NCBI GenBank assembly: GCA_946811185.2 | Contig: OX328110.1 | Coordinates: 18,902,456-18,966,455 of the forward strand | Source of the DNA: Hippopus hippopus | Lineage: Eukaryota; Mollusca; Bivalvia; Cardiida; Cardiidae | DNA: 64,000 nucleotides | Reading direction: 5' to 3' | The notes under the pieces: model-generated | Databases searched by the model: none | Seen by the model: only the letters and a program-made list of their open reading frames with translations | Told to the model about the DNA's origin: nothing | Shown here: positions 45,324 through 55,050 of the stretch, piece after piece | Layout: each line of letters opens with the position of its first letter | How positions within the stretch are numbered: position 1 is the stretch's first letter | Made by a program: the position numbers and the translations under genes

Positions 45324-45518
45324 CTTAACTCTTTACCACACAATCTTGACCTTTAACGACCCTGAAAGTGAAGGTTTTTGGTAACCAGCATTTTCTCCTT
45401 TTCCCACAATGCTTTCTGCCCTTCCCAAAATGAATTTCAATTTTTGAATCATGTCTAGTTTGCCCTCTGCAAATGCTTTTAGTTTGGATCTGTCTGAAAT
45501 TTTGTTGTTTGCTAAACT
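45324..45518. mobile_element. P1 MITE in the satellite, left palindrome arm deleted
   Basis: TTAACTCTTTACCACACAAT start, GGTTTTTGGTAACCAGCATT; ends near TTGTTTGCTAAACTATC. Confidence 0.75.
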
Positions 45519-46265
45519 ATCAATTCTCCACTGTACCTTTATCATAAACTGCATTGCCACTTTACCCTTTCCAAACAATTGAATTCATTAAAACCTAACC
45601 AAACAATGCATTGTCAAATAACCTTTATCAAACAATGCATTTCAACTGAATTCTACCAAATATTCCTGAGCTTTTACAACCTTGACAGAGATAGCTTTTT
45701 AAAATACTGTGAGAAAGGTGTAACTAGCACTTTTTCCTTAGGAAAAGTCAGAACTTTAGTATGGGAATTTGATGGTTAACCCATACTAAACAATGCATTT
45801 CCATTTTACCCTTACCAAACAATTTATTTCTACTTGACCCTTACCAAACAATGCATTTCAATTTCAACCTTACCAAACAATCTATTTCTACCTGACCATT
45901 ACTAAACTATGCATTGCCAGTTTACCCTTACTAAACAATCGATATCCAATTAAACAGTAACTATCTAACAATGCTTTTCCCCAAAACCCTTACCAAACAA
46001 TGCAGTTTCACTTGACCCCTACCAAAAAATCCATAGCTCCTTGATCCATACCTAACAATCCATTTCTACTTGATCCTTACCAAACAATCCATAGCCACTT
46101 GATCCTTACCAATTATTCCATTGCCACTTAAACCTTTTCAAACAATCTATTACAACTTGACCCTTACCAAACAATGAAGTTCCACTAAACTCTTACAATA
46201 ACCAAACAATCCTACTAACAATAACCAAACAACTATTGCCACATAACTTAAGTCTTACCAAACAA
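45519..46265 (+). repeat. 29-bp satellite array, trailing block
   Basis: Degrading units (CCTTACCAAACAATTTATTT, CCTTACCAAACAATCCATAG) with a decayed P1 core at ~45655-45760. Confidence 0.85.
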
Positions 46266-46462
46266 TCTCAATAACAACAACCCTGAGGAAGACTGCATTT
46301 AAAAACAATCAGAGAAAAGGAGAAAATGCTGGTAAACAACATTCTCTACTTTTCCCACCATGTTTTATCCTTTCAAATACATATCTGAGCTACAATCAAT
46401 ATGCTATAAGCAGATGCATTCAATTTAGACCAGTCTACAATTTGTTATCTGATAAAGAGTAA
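46266..46462. mobile_element. P1 MITE copy merging with satellite end
   Basis: CAACCCTGAGGAAGACTGCA, GCTGGTAAACAACATTC core, ATCTGATAAAGAGTAAG end. Its left terminus is indistinguishable from a satellite unit (TCTTACCAAACAATCTC). Confidence 0.65.
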
Positions 46463-46791
46463 GTTGATAAGCAAATAAAATCAGCTGATATCAGGTATAA
46501 TGGACAACCAACCCGTAGCAATTAACATAACAATAATTTCAATTCATTGTAATATTAAAATATTTCCTCTAACTTTGAAAACATCATCTTATATAGATCT
46601 GTTTTCAATACAACCTAAACTTCACCTTTTTCTAACTTTACTACTTCACAAACATGACTTTTTGATGCCCTAACTGTGACTTTTACACCATTACAGGAAA
46701 AGTAGCTGGCTACCTACACTATTTTCTTAGTAATTTGACAAAATAATTTTCTTTTCTTTCATGTCTTTTTCTTTCTGTCACATTTATTAGT

Positions 46792-47020
46792 TTAACTCTT
46801 TACCAAACAACAACATTTTGGACTGGACCAAATTGAAAGCATTTGCAGCCGACAAATTGAATGTTGCTAAAATTACCATTTCTATCTTCCATAGGGTAGA
46901 AAACATTGTTGAAAAAGGAGAAAATGCTGGTTACCAGCATTTTCTCCTATTTCAACAATGTTTGCAAAAGCATTCTCCTTCAGGGTTGTTAAATGTTGGA
47001 ATTGTGTGGTAAAGGGTTAA
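46792..47020. mobile_element. P1 MITE, near full length
   Basis: Long-arm-first; TTAACTCTTTACCAAACAAC to GTGTGGTAAAGGGTTAA; palindrome with AACATTGTTGAAAAAGG / CCTATTTCAACAATGTT, so the GTGGG/CCCAC step has changed on both arms. Confidence 0.85.
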
Positions 47021-47113
47021 ATTTTGCCACTATTTTCTCATTTTCCCATAATGTTTTTAAAAGCCTTCTTCCACAGGGTTGTAAAACCACTGGATTGTTT
47101 GGTAAAGGGTTAA
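47021..47113. mobile_element. P1 right-half fragment
   Basis: ATTTTCTCATTTTCCCATAA to GTTTGGTAAAGGGTTAA, directly after the previous copy. Confidence 0.7.
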
Positions 47114-47142
47114 TCTAAACTTTTCACCTAACACTCCTGTTT

Positions 47143-47371
47143 TTAACTCTTTACCAAAAGACAAATTTTTGGACTTGACCAAATTCAAAGCATCTGCAGA
47201 CAACAAATTAAGTCTTGTTTATATGATGATTTGTGACTTTGATAGGGTAGAAAATACTGTGTGAAAAGGAGAAAATGCTGGTTACCAGCATTTTCTCCTT
47301 TTCCCACAATGTTTTCTTTAGGCTTCTTTCTCAGGGTCGTTAAAAGTCGGGAATGTGTGGTAAAGAGTTAA
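47143..47371. mobile_element. P1 MITE, near full length
   Basis: Long-arm-first; TTAACTCTTTACCAAAAGAC to TGTGGTAAAGAGTTAA; perfect GCTGGTTACCAGC centre. Confidence 0.85.
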
Positions 47372-47575
47372 TGATCCTGCACAAGAAGCCCCCATAAAAC
47401 AATATTGTAACGGACAAAATGCTGATATCTTTCAATTTGTCCTTTTTGCACAATGTTTTCCAGCAAAGGACAGACAAATCCCATTACTTTTGCCGCATTT
47501 AGTCTGTTGTCTACAAATGCTTTCAATTTGGACATATTTCTATAACTTTGACATCAGATAATAAGTTGAGTACAG
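47371..47575. mobile_element. P1 MITE, decayed, adjoining
   Basis: GATCCTGCACAAGAAGCCCC, weak palindrome (ATGCTGATATCTTTCAAT), GTTGTCTACAAATGCTTTCA. Confidence 0.5.
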
Positions 47576-47757
47576 CAAAACAGAACTTTGGACTTGCTCA
47601 GTCAGGTATTGTGACAGAGTATTACATAATTAATACATGTAACGTAACACGTTTTTGAAAAACTTTACTTTGAAGAACTCACTTGAGAGACAATAAAAGC
47701 AAAGGAAATCAAACATTGATGATTATGTAAAAGTAAATGAGACATACGCTCACAATA

Positions 47758-48205
47758 GGGGGTTTAGTGCATCTCTGTGATGCGTTTTACCGAACAATTC
47801 ACCATATAATTATGTATCTAAGGACCATTAACTCTTTCACGACTGAATAAATAAATAGCATTTACTCAGTTGCTACAAATGCAGTTTCCCTACAAGATCA
47901 AGACACGATTCGTTCATAATCTAGAATAAAGCAGTGAACAGGGTAGATCACAGATCAGACTGCACGTTCTGTGCAGTCTGATCTTGATCTATGCTGTCCA
48001 CAAAACCTGTGTCGTCTATGGTAAGGAAAGAGTTAAGTCCATTTTGTCTAAGAACCAACAGAATTGTGTGGTAGACCAGTCCTTTGACCAATAAATTGAC
48101 CAATAACAAAAAGTATCAACCACTGTCAGCCTGCGTGGACCGTGCAGGCTGACATAGAGAAACAGTTTTTAGTAATGCATCAAACACCCCTTCTCACAGA
48201 ACAAA
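47758..48205. mobile_element. P3 element interrupted by P2
   Basis: Left part GGGGGTTTAGTGCATCTCTG..TAAGGACCA, right part GTCCATTTTGTCTAAGAACC..CTGTCAGCCTGCGTGGACC..CACCCCTTCTCACAGAAC. The P2 copy at 47828-48036 separates them. A second P3 copy is at ~61989-62214. Confidence 0.65.
47828..48036. mobile_element. P2 MITE, complete, TTAA-flanked
   Basis: TTAA-CTCTTTCACGACTG at the left and GGAAAGAG-TTAA at the right; internal palindrome AGATCAGACTGCACGTTCTG..TGCAGTCTGATCTTGATCTA. The uninterrupted P3 relative at ~6210-6230 (GGATCCATAATACCCATTTT) shows what the target looked like. Confidence 0.8.
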
Positions 48206-48215
48206 TCAACCTGAC

Positions 48216-48450
48216 TTTACTCTTTACCAAGTGAAAAAAACTTTAGACGATTAAATTGAACGCATTTGCAGATGAAATACATGGCTCGAATGATGGAATT
48301 TGTGTCCTCTGAAGGGTAGATAAAGTTGTGAAAAGAAGAGAGAAGCTTTTAACCTGAAATTTAATTCTCCTTTTCCACAATGTTTTCAAAAGCCCGACTC
48401 CTGAGGGTCACTACACTAGTAAAGCATGCGATTATTTGGTTACAGGTTAA
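48216..48450. mobile_element. P1 MITE, diverged
   Basis: TTACTCTTTACCAAGTGAAA start, ACGCATTTGCAGATGAAATA, ruined centre, ATTTGGTTACAGGTTAA end. Confidence 0.6.
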
Positions 48451-48502
48451 ATCGTTACTAGGGTTACCAGACCTCAAAATTGTAATTTGTCTGAACTGAC
48501 AG

Positions 48503-48764
48503 CTTAACCCCTTTCCACATGGCAATTTTTTTAACCAACTGATATTGAAAGCATTCCCAGTTGACAAATTTCACATTTTCTCCTTTTCCCACAATGTTTT
48601 CCATCACAGTAAAGACAAATTCCATCATTTTAACCAAATTTAAATTGTTGTCTGCAAACGCTCTCAATCTGGACTCGGTTAGGGGTGCGAGTTATACATG
48701 CGCGCGTGGTATACTCATGAAAATACGGTAGTCAAAATTTTCGTTGTGTTGTAAAGAGTTAAGA
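48503..48764. mobile_element. P1 MITE with a ~60-bp insert in its long arm
   Basis: TTAACCCCTTTCCACATGGC; the left palindrome arm is absent; at ~48674-48735 GGGTGCGAGTTATACATGCG..GAAAATACGGTAG interrupts TCTGGACT..AAAATTTTCG; ends GTTGTAAAGAGTTAA. Confidence 0.6.
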
Positions 48765-48929
48765 CAGAGGTCAGTGTATGTAAATTAAGCCATTTAAATT
48801 TGCAAATTAGTAGTCATAAATCCATGATTTAGCCATCAGGAATTTGAATTTCAAAGTGATTGTATTACAATGTTTAGTTTGTTACTCCACTAAACCCCTG
48901 CAAACAGATATGCAGGAGACGATTTCGAA

Positions 48930-49390
48930 ATCATAGAATAGTGTCATTATGCCGCTTTTTAATCTATTTCAGCCATATTACGGCCACAGCTCGCATATTC
49001 ATGCATGTCCTTAATTTCACCAGTACTAGGCTGGGGCTCTGTAGCATCTCGCCCATGGTTGATGAAATGATTGATTGAATGGAGTTTTACGCCTCTTTCA
49101 ACATTATTTCAATCATTTCATTGCAACAGCTCACATTATCATGTAAGTCCTGGATTCAGCAGTACTAGGCTAGGGCTCTGATTTGTCAAGCAAAAGGACA
49201 CTCCCACAAACAACCCAGTGGGTTCAGCAAGTCTAGAACCTAGGGCCTCCTGGTTACGAGTCCTACACTTTACAACTGAAGACACAGGACCCTATGGAGA
49301 TTCCCATGAAAGGCCAAGAGCTTCCAGTGAGGCTTCAACCCTGGCCTCCAAGTTACACATCCTACACACAACCACAGAGCCATGCAAGAC
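48930..49390 (-). mobile_element. Two or three S-d SINE fragments in a row, minus orientation
   Basis: CAGCTCGCATATTCATGCAT (48988), CAGCTCACATTATCATGTAA (49127) and TCCAGTGAGGCTTCAACCCT..ACCACAGAGCCATGCAAGAC (49323-49390) are the same segments seen at 31222-31482, in pieces. Confidence 0.6.
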
Positions 49391-49426
49391 CCCCTTGAAA
49401 TAATTCTTGTAAAATATCGAAGCCCT

Positions 49427-49605
49427 TCTGTAGACTTGTCCAATTTGTAAGCACAATTTGCAAATGACAATTAAAATGTGGCTCAAATGATGGAATCTGT
49501 CTGATAGGGTAGAAAACTTTGTGGAAAAAGGAGAAATGCTTGTTACCAGCATTACTTTTTCTTCTTGTCCCGCAATGTTTTCGAAAACCTTCTTTTTCAG
49601 GGTTG
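49427..49605. mobile_element. P1 MITE copy, ends lost
   Basis: GACTTGTCCAATTTGTAAGC, GAAATGCTTGTTACCAGCAT, CTTTTTCAGGGTTG; it stops where the next P1 starts at TTAA (49606). Confidence 0.6.
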
Positions 49606-51422
49606 TTAACTCTTTACCAAACAACACAAGATGTCTGTTTGTAAAACAGTCATGCCCCCCTACTGCCACATTGATACAGGAAGTGGCACAGTTCATAAAC
49701 TGACATCAAAAGAATTGATTGGGAAATATCGATGTCATCTTTTTGATTTATAGCCCACTTCAATTGTTAAACGTGATAATCTGTCAACAATTCGCATAAT
49801 TATACACACCGCCGTGTGTATACATACAAGATTGTAAACAGTCGCCGATACATAGACTGGGTTATCGATTTTCTTTTAGGCACACGCGTTTGACCTCCGC
49901 TTTTTCCCAGTCAACTTCAATGCTTACTACGTACCCGATGATATGCGAATAAAATGTTGGAGCCACAAGTTGAGCCACATATGATGATTTTTGAGACACT
50001 TTAATTTTTTTTGAGCAAATGGCTCAAGTGGCGAACGGCAGCGCGGGCCCTGAATCATCTGGTGGTCACTGTGGCCTTGACCTTTCACGGATTAACCTTA
50101 AAATCGATAGGGATCATTCACACTCCAAGATGAATATCTGTACAGAATTTGAAGGACCTAGGTCAATTCTGTGTCTAGTTATCATCTGGACAAGGCTAGG
50201 TCTAAATATCATTAAGTTGAAGGCCACTGTGATCTTGACCTTTGATGGATTAATCTCAAAATCGATAGGGATCATCTGCACTCCGAGACGAATATCTGTG
50301 CCAAATTTGACGAACCTAGGTCAATTCTGTGTCTAGTTATCATCCGGACAAGGTTTGGTCTATATATAAACATGTTAAGGTCACTGTGACCTTGACCTTT
50401 GACCAATTGACCTCAAAATCAATAGGGATCATCTGCACTCCGAGATGAATGTCTGTGCCAAATTTGACGAACCTAGGTCAATTCTGTGTCTAGCTATCAT
50501 CCGGACAAGGTTTGGTCTATATATCAACATGTTGACGGTCACTGTGACCTTGACCTTTGACCGATTGATCTCAAAATCGATAGGGATCATCTACACTCCG
50601 AGACGAATGTCTGTGCCAAATTTGACAAACCTAGGTCAATTCTGTGTCTAGTTATCATCCGGACAAGGTCTGGTCTATATATCAACATGTTGACGGTCAC
50701 TGTGACCTTGACCTTTGACCAATTGACCTCAAAATCGATAGGGATCATCTACACTCTGAGACGAATGTCTGTGCCAAATTTGACAAACCTAGGTCAATTC
50801 TGTGTCTAGTTATCATCCGGACAAGGTTTGGTCTATATATAAACATGTTAAGGTCACTGTGACCTTGACCTTTGACCGATTGACCTCAAAATCAATAGGG
50901 ATCATTTACACTCTGAGACGAATGTCTGTGCCAAATTTGACGAACCTAGGTCAATTCTGTGTCTAGTTATCATCCGGACAAGGTTTGGTCTATATATCAA
51001 CATGTTGACGGTCACTGTGACCTTGATCTTGGACCGATTGACCTCAAAATCAATAGGGATCATCTACACTCTGAGACGCATGTCTGTGCCAAATTTGATG
51101 AACTTAGGTCAATTCTGTGTCTAGTTATCATCTGGACAAGGTAAGGTCTACCGACCGACCGACCGACCAACATTAGCAAAGCAATATACCCCCACTTCGT
51201 TGAAGGGGGGCATAAAAATTATACACTGGTCTAATTGGAAGCATTTGCAGACGGCAAAATAAATGTTATCGAAAAATTGAAATTTAGTTTGGGAAGAGTA
51301 GAAAAGACTGTGGGAAAAGGAGAAAATGCTGGTTACCAGCATTTTCTCCTTTTCCCACAATGTTTTCAAAAGGCTTCTTTCTCAGGGTCGTTAAAAGTCG
51401 GGATTGTGTGGTAAAGAGTTAA
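49606..51422. mobile_element. P1 MITE split by an H-type element
   Basis: Left end 49606-49630 (TTAACTCTTTACCAAACAAC) and right part 51215-51422 (ATTATACACTGGTCTAATTG .. perfect palindrome .. TGTGTGGTAAAGAGTTAA) together make one complete long-arm-first P1. The 1.58-kb H element sits after CAAACAACACAAG. Confidence 0.8.
49631..51214 (+). mobile_element. H-type element, ATGCCCCCCT ends, long copy
   Basis: Sister of 39996-41231: head ATGTCTGTTTGTAAAACAGT and CATGCCCCCCTACTG; tail GACCGACCGACCGACC, AAGCAATATACCCCCAC and GAAGGGGGGCATAA. Seven units are marked by GGTCAATTCTGTGTCTAG at 50161, 50319, 50476, 50634, 50792, 50949 and 51107 (spacing 157-158). It carries a head segment (CCGCCGTGTGTATACATACA region) absent from the shorter copy. 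Confidence 0.85.
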
Positions 51423-51501
51423 ATCACATTGTGATAAAGGGATAATTTCTTTACTGAAATCTGTCCACAAAAGCTGCTTAACCTGTACCTTCAGTCTGAA
51501 G

Positions 51502-51578
51502 GGTTGCTCCAATGTTATTTTTGTGATTGGATCTCCGCAACACGGAGAAACAATCACAAAAATAACATCAGAGCAACC
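51502..51578. repeat. 77-bp near-perfect hairpin repeat
   Basis: GGTTGCTCCAATGTTATTTT..GTGATTG pairs with CAATCACAAAAATAACATC+AGAGCAACC; the centre has its own stem CTCCG-CAACA-CGGAG. Probably a solo foldback MITE. Confidence 0.75.
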
Positions 51579-51599
51579 AGTAGTCCCCCAATCAGGGGT

Positions 51600-51800
51600 A
51601 ATTAACCTGATGCCAGTGCTCTATAGGGTAAGTACTTTTCAAGTATTTATGATAGTAATTGTGACAGGATTCATTGCTCTTTCAATTCTTGAACAAGTTT
51701 TCACTGGGTTTATCATGCTGTAAAGCAGCCAGTAGCTTTGAAAGTACAGTGGAAAGTACTAGCAAAAGGAACTCTACAAGTGCTTGATATACCAACCAAC
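51600..51800 (+). mobile_element. tRNA-derived SINE (family S-b), headless copy
   Basis: ATGATAGTAATTGTGACAGG and GTAAAGCAGCCAGTAGCTTT match the body of 13232-13548 and 60196-60500; the tRNA-like head is not recognisable. Confidence 0.55.
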
Positions 51801-53016
51801 CAACAGTTGAACCAAACACACTCATCTGGATCCCTGTCTTTGATGTTTTATCTGTATAAACAATGTGGCCGAGAAAGTATACTTACCTATAATAAATATT
51901 TTTCCAAATTAATTGTCAATTCCTTTTAAATATTTATAACAATATATTTAGCACAAACAAGAAAGTAACTGCCCACAAAAATCTCTACAATATTTATTAT
52001 GCTGTACATTGGTAAACAGACTACTTACATCTACAATGATAAGCTTTCATTCAAGCAAAGGTAGGAGTAGTTTATTTACACACAGTGATAGACCAATGCA
52101 CCGTAACGGTTACCCTTTCCTGTGCAAATATAATTTTTTGTAACACTTTTCACATTCCCTGTTGCACATCCTTATTTGAAAAGATTGTTGAAAAAGGAGC
52201 AATTCCTTTTCTCACAATGTTTTCAATATCAAACCAAAGAGATATTTTCTTTTCATTCAAATGTAACTCACCGAGTCTTCAGAAACAGTTTTATGTACAT
52301 GTATGTCAAACAGACATACATATTGACTGTTTACCAAACAATCTTGTTATTTAACAACCCTGCAGAGGGAGGGTTCTGAAAACATTGAGAGTACAGGAGA
52401 AAATGCTGGAAAGCAGCATTTTCTACTTTTCTATCAATGTTTTGTATCCTACAAAGAAAAATCTCTACGATCAAGACACATTTTATTTGCCATCTGCCAA
52501 TGCTTTGAATTTGGACAAGTTTAAAACTTTCTTGTTTAGTAAAGATTTAAGTATAGACTTTATATAGATTTATCTCTTCACTATTTATGAACCTAAGACT
52601 CATTCATCTGGAAAAGCGACAAACCTTTCATTTTTCCCATTGGCAACTACATAACTTAGTTACATCATAGACCTTTTTTTGGGTCATCAAAAGTGACTGT
52701 TATACTGTCAAGATTTAAAGAAAATCTAGATCCAGCTCAAACTGCACAAAATGTGCTGCCTGATCAATGGTTTGTAAATGCTAGCAACTTGTAGAATATT
52801 CTAAGGACAGAGAACCATGAATGGCTTTTTCTACAAACTCACAGTGTCAGGTAACTTTCATATTTGCTCTGGCCCTATTCACCTACACTCTCTACATTTC
52901 AAAACGCAACACCAGTTGTAACTTGAAATTCAGCCAGAGAACAAGTTTTGATCAAATTTACCTTTAATGTTATTCATTGTTATTCCAATGTGTGATTTAC
53001 AGAGATAATTAGATTG
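51801..53016. other. Noncoding stretch with one P1
   Basis: Besides the P1 at 52325-52552 there is a decayed P1 core at ~52178-52235 (AAAAAGGAGCAATTCC) and a decayed P2 near 52715-52770. No gene seen. Confidence 0.4.
52325..52552. mobile_element. P1 MITE copy
   Basis: CTGTTTACCAAACAATCTTG, core AAAATGCTGGAAAGCAGC, end CTTGTTTAGTAAAGATTTAA. Confidence 0.7.
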
Positions 53017-53975
53017 CATAAAGCTTTTCAAACAGGAAATAATACAAAAAGTTCCTCACCTCAAATCAAAAAGTCACATGATTATCATCAAGTATGGCCA
53101 CTCCTTATCAAAACTTGCCTGCTCTGTGTCATTGACAAAATTGTGAAGTTAGTCCTTGCTATGGGATGATCTCCGAATCCTCAAGAAGAGTGATGTTTTT
53201 TACATGGATAATTTCTGCACAAGGCTCCGAGAGACAACCATGCAAAGCAGTGTGACTCATGGAAGAGAAGAGTTATCATGGCCCAGAAGACAACTCCATT
53301 TCAACAGGCTTCAAATAAACTGTGGTCTTTTCTTGAAATAATCTAAGATTCCATAATCTTTACTCAAGGGTTAGTAGTAGAGTTTGTAATTGGCAGAATG
53401 TGCATTTTAGTGATGTTTGCATTATCGAGCATGACCAAAAGGATGGTTGATCAGTTCATCTATGACCAGGCATAACCTAGTTTATCAAAATACACTGTAT
53501 AGCTTGTATGTTTTTAAATGAAAGTTAATTCTAATGCCTACATCAAAGAAGTTTCGAGTTTTGTCCCGCCCATGTTTGGTCAAATTTTGGACAGCATGAT
53601 AGTGCTGCTAAACATAATGCTGTTTTCACCAGAAACTTTCTTAATCAGTGATTAGAACAAAATCAAATTGTTTGACTGGGTGCATTATCAACTGATATGG
53701 CACTTACTGAGCACTTCTGAGATACTTTCAAACAAATGTATGTTATGTATTATACAGCAGTGTTAAATCCCGACAACAGCTCCGGAACTTTGCATAGCCT
53801 TTCTGGAGGAATCAGACAACATTCTAGATCATCAAATAACCTCACAATATTGTCAATGAGATGAAGCAGCCAAGTTTTGATCAAATAAGCAAGGAGTGGT
53901 CATACTCGATGTTGATCATGTGACTTTTTAATTTGTGGTAAGGGACTTTTTGCATCATTTTTCATTTCAAAAGCT
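53017..53975 (+). mobile_element. Tc1/mariner-type DNA transposon with ~110-bp terminal inverted repeats, inactivated
   Basis: The left end (AAAGCTTTTCAAA, then CACATGATTATCATCAAGTA, then CCACTCCTTATC) is the inverted complement of the right end (GGAGTGGTCATACTCGATGT ... TTTCAAAAGCTTT) over about 110 bp. TA lies on both outer edges, fitting TA target duplication. The inside holds a broken transposase, listed separately. The right end directly abuts a P1 copy (53976-54204). Confidence 0.75.
53130..53860 (+). pseudogene. Degenerate Tc1-like (IS630/Tc1/mariner) transposase remnant
   Basis: Short in-frame blocks resemble conserved parts of Tc1 transposases. Around 53384 the reading NWQNVHFSDVCIIEHDQKDG matches the 'W..V.FSDE' block with the first catalytic Asp. 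Around 53570-53705 the reading FGQHDSAAKH, then NAVFTRNFLNQ and finally ALSTDMALTEH, matches the second Asp block (QQDNA..H), the FL helix and the 'ALSPDLNPIEH' block with the catalytic Glu. Stops and frame changes interrupt it (at least two TGA between the second Asp and the Glu), so it cannot give an active enzyme. About 36 positions separate these Asp and Glu as read here, but decay makes that spacing unreliable for subfamily assignment. Confidence 0.75.
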
Positions 53976-54204
53976 TTAACCCTTTACCACACAATGACGA
54001 CTTTTAACACCCCTGAGGAAGAAGCCTTTTGAAAACATTGTGGGAAAAGGAGAAAATGCTGGTAACCAGCATTTTCTCCTTTTCCCACAAAGTTTTCTAC
54101 CCAATCAAAGCAAAATCGCACCGTTTGAGCCACTTTGAAATTGTTGTCTGCAAATGCTTTCAATTTGGACAGGTCTAAAATTTTGCTGTGTGGTAAAGGG
54201 TTAA
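53976..54204. mobile_element. P1 MITE, best full-length copy (type copy)
   Basis: TTAA on both sides encloses about 221 bp. The left end CCCTTTACCACACAATGACG and right end GTGTGGTAAAGGG form ~13-bp inverted repeats. Then come a short arm with CACCCCTGAGGAAGAAGCC, a central ~67-bp near-perfect palindrome (33-bp arms round one central base, GGT-A-ACC), and a long arm with GTCTGCAAATGCTTTCAATT. No transposase is encoded. TTAA target and CCCTTT ends fit a piggyBac-mobilised MITE; other TTAA-using superfamilies are possible. Confidence 0.85.
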
Positions 54205-54482
54205 GCAATCTCATGAAACTGAATCACTCGATGGATTAACATTGAATTACATTAAACATAAATTTGATCAAAACTTGTTATTTTCCGGCTCATTTTCAAA
54301 TAACAACTAGAGTTGCATTTTTAAATGTACTGAGTGTACAGTGCAATATATTGTTCTACGTAACCTCTACAATCCAAGACGAACCATTTAAATGGCCGAG
54401 GTGTGACATTTCTCCTTTAACCACAGTGTTTGCGTGACAACAAAAAGGTAATGAGTTCCGGATGAAAACATGACCTAGAATT

Positions 54483-54690
54483 AAACCCTTCACCAATGGA
54501 CCCAGAGATTCTGAAGCTCTTTGAAAGCATTATGGGAAAAGGTAACCAGAATTTTTCTCATTTTCCTGAAGTATTTTCTACACTTTCAAAAGACAAGTAC
54601 CATGATTTGGCTACATTTCATGTGTTATCTGCAAATGATTTCAGTTTATAAAATTACTAAAATTTTGCCATGTGGTAAAGAGCTAATTTA
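54483..54690. mobile_element. P1 MITE, decayed
   Basis: TTAAACCCTTCACCAATGGA, AAGCATTATGGGAAAAGG, left arm shortened, GCCATGTGGTAAAGAGCTAA end. Confidence 0.6.
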
Positions 54691-55050
54691 ATAGTACCCA
54701 AGAGAGAGATGTGACTATATCACAATTTAATGGCTATCATCTACTGTAATGTTAGATGTTTTAATGGGCAATTTGTGGGATGAAAATTTCAATGTCCTTG
54801 ACCCTTACTACAAATCCAACATCAGAGGTTTTCTTTGTAGGCAGAGTAGATCTAGATCAAATTCAGATATAGAACAATCATTAAAACTACCCACAATCTT
54901 CCAGATAGTACTGGTTATGGCTGCAGGAAGAAGCTATTGTCAACAAATATGATTAATAAAAGTTAAGTATTGCAAGAACAGGAACTCTAGCTTATTTCAC
55001 GACTTCAGCCAGTAGCTTTTGTGAATGCACATGATCTAAGGCCAGACAGA
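54691..55050. other. Noncoding stretch
   Basis: A 67-codon ORF at 54749-54952 has no recognisable motif, splice context or start support. Nothing else recognised. Confidence 0.35.

Noticed and set aside
41232..46265. CRISPR-like regular repeats
   Set aside because: Units are contiguous and diverged with no unique spacers, in an animal genome.
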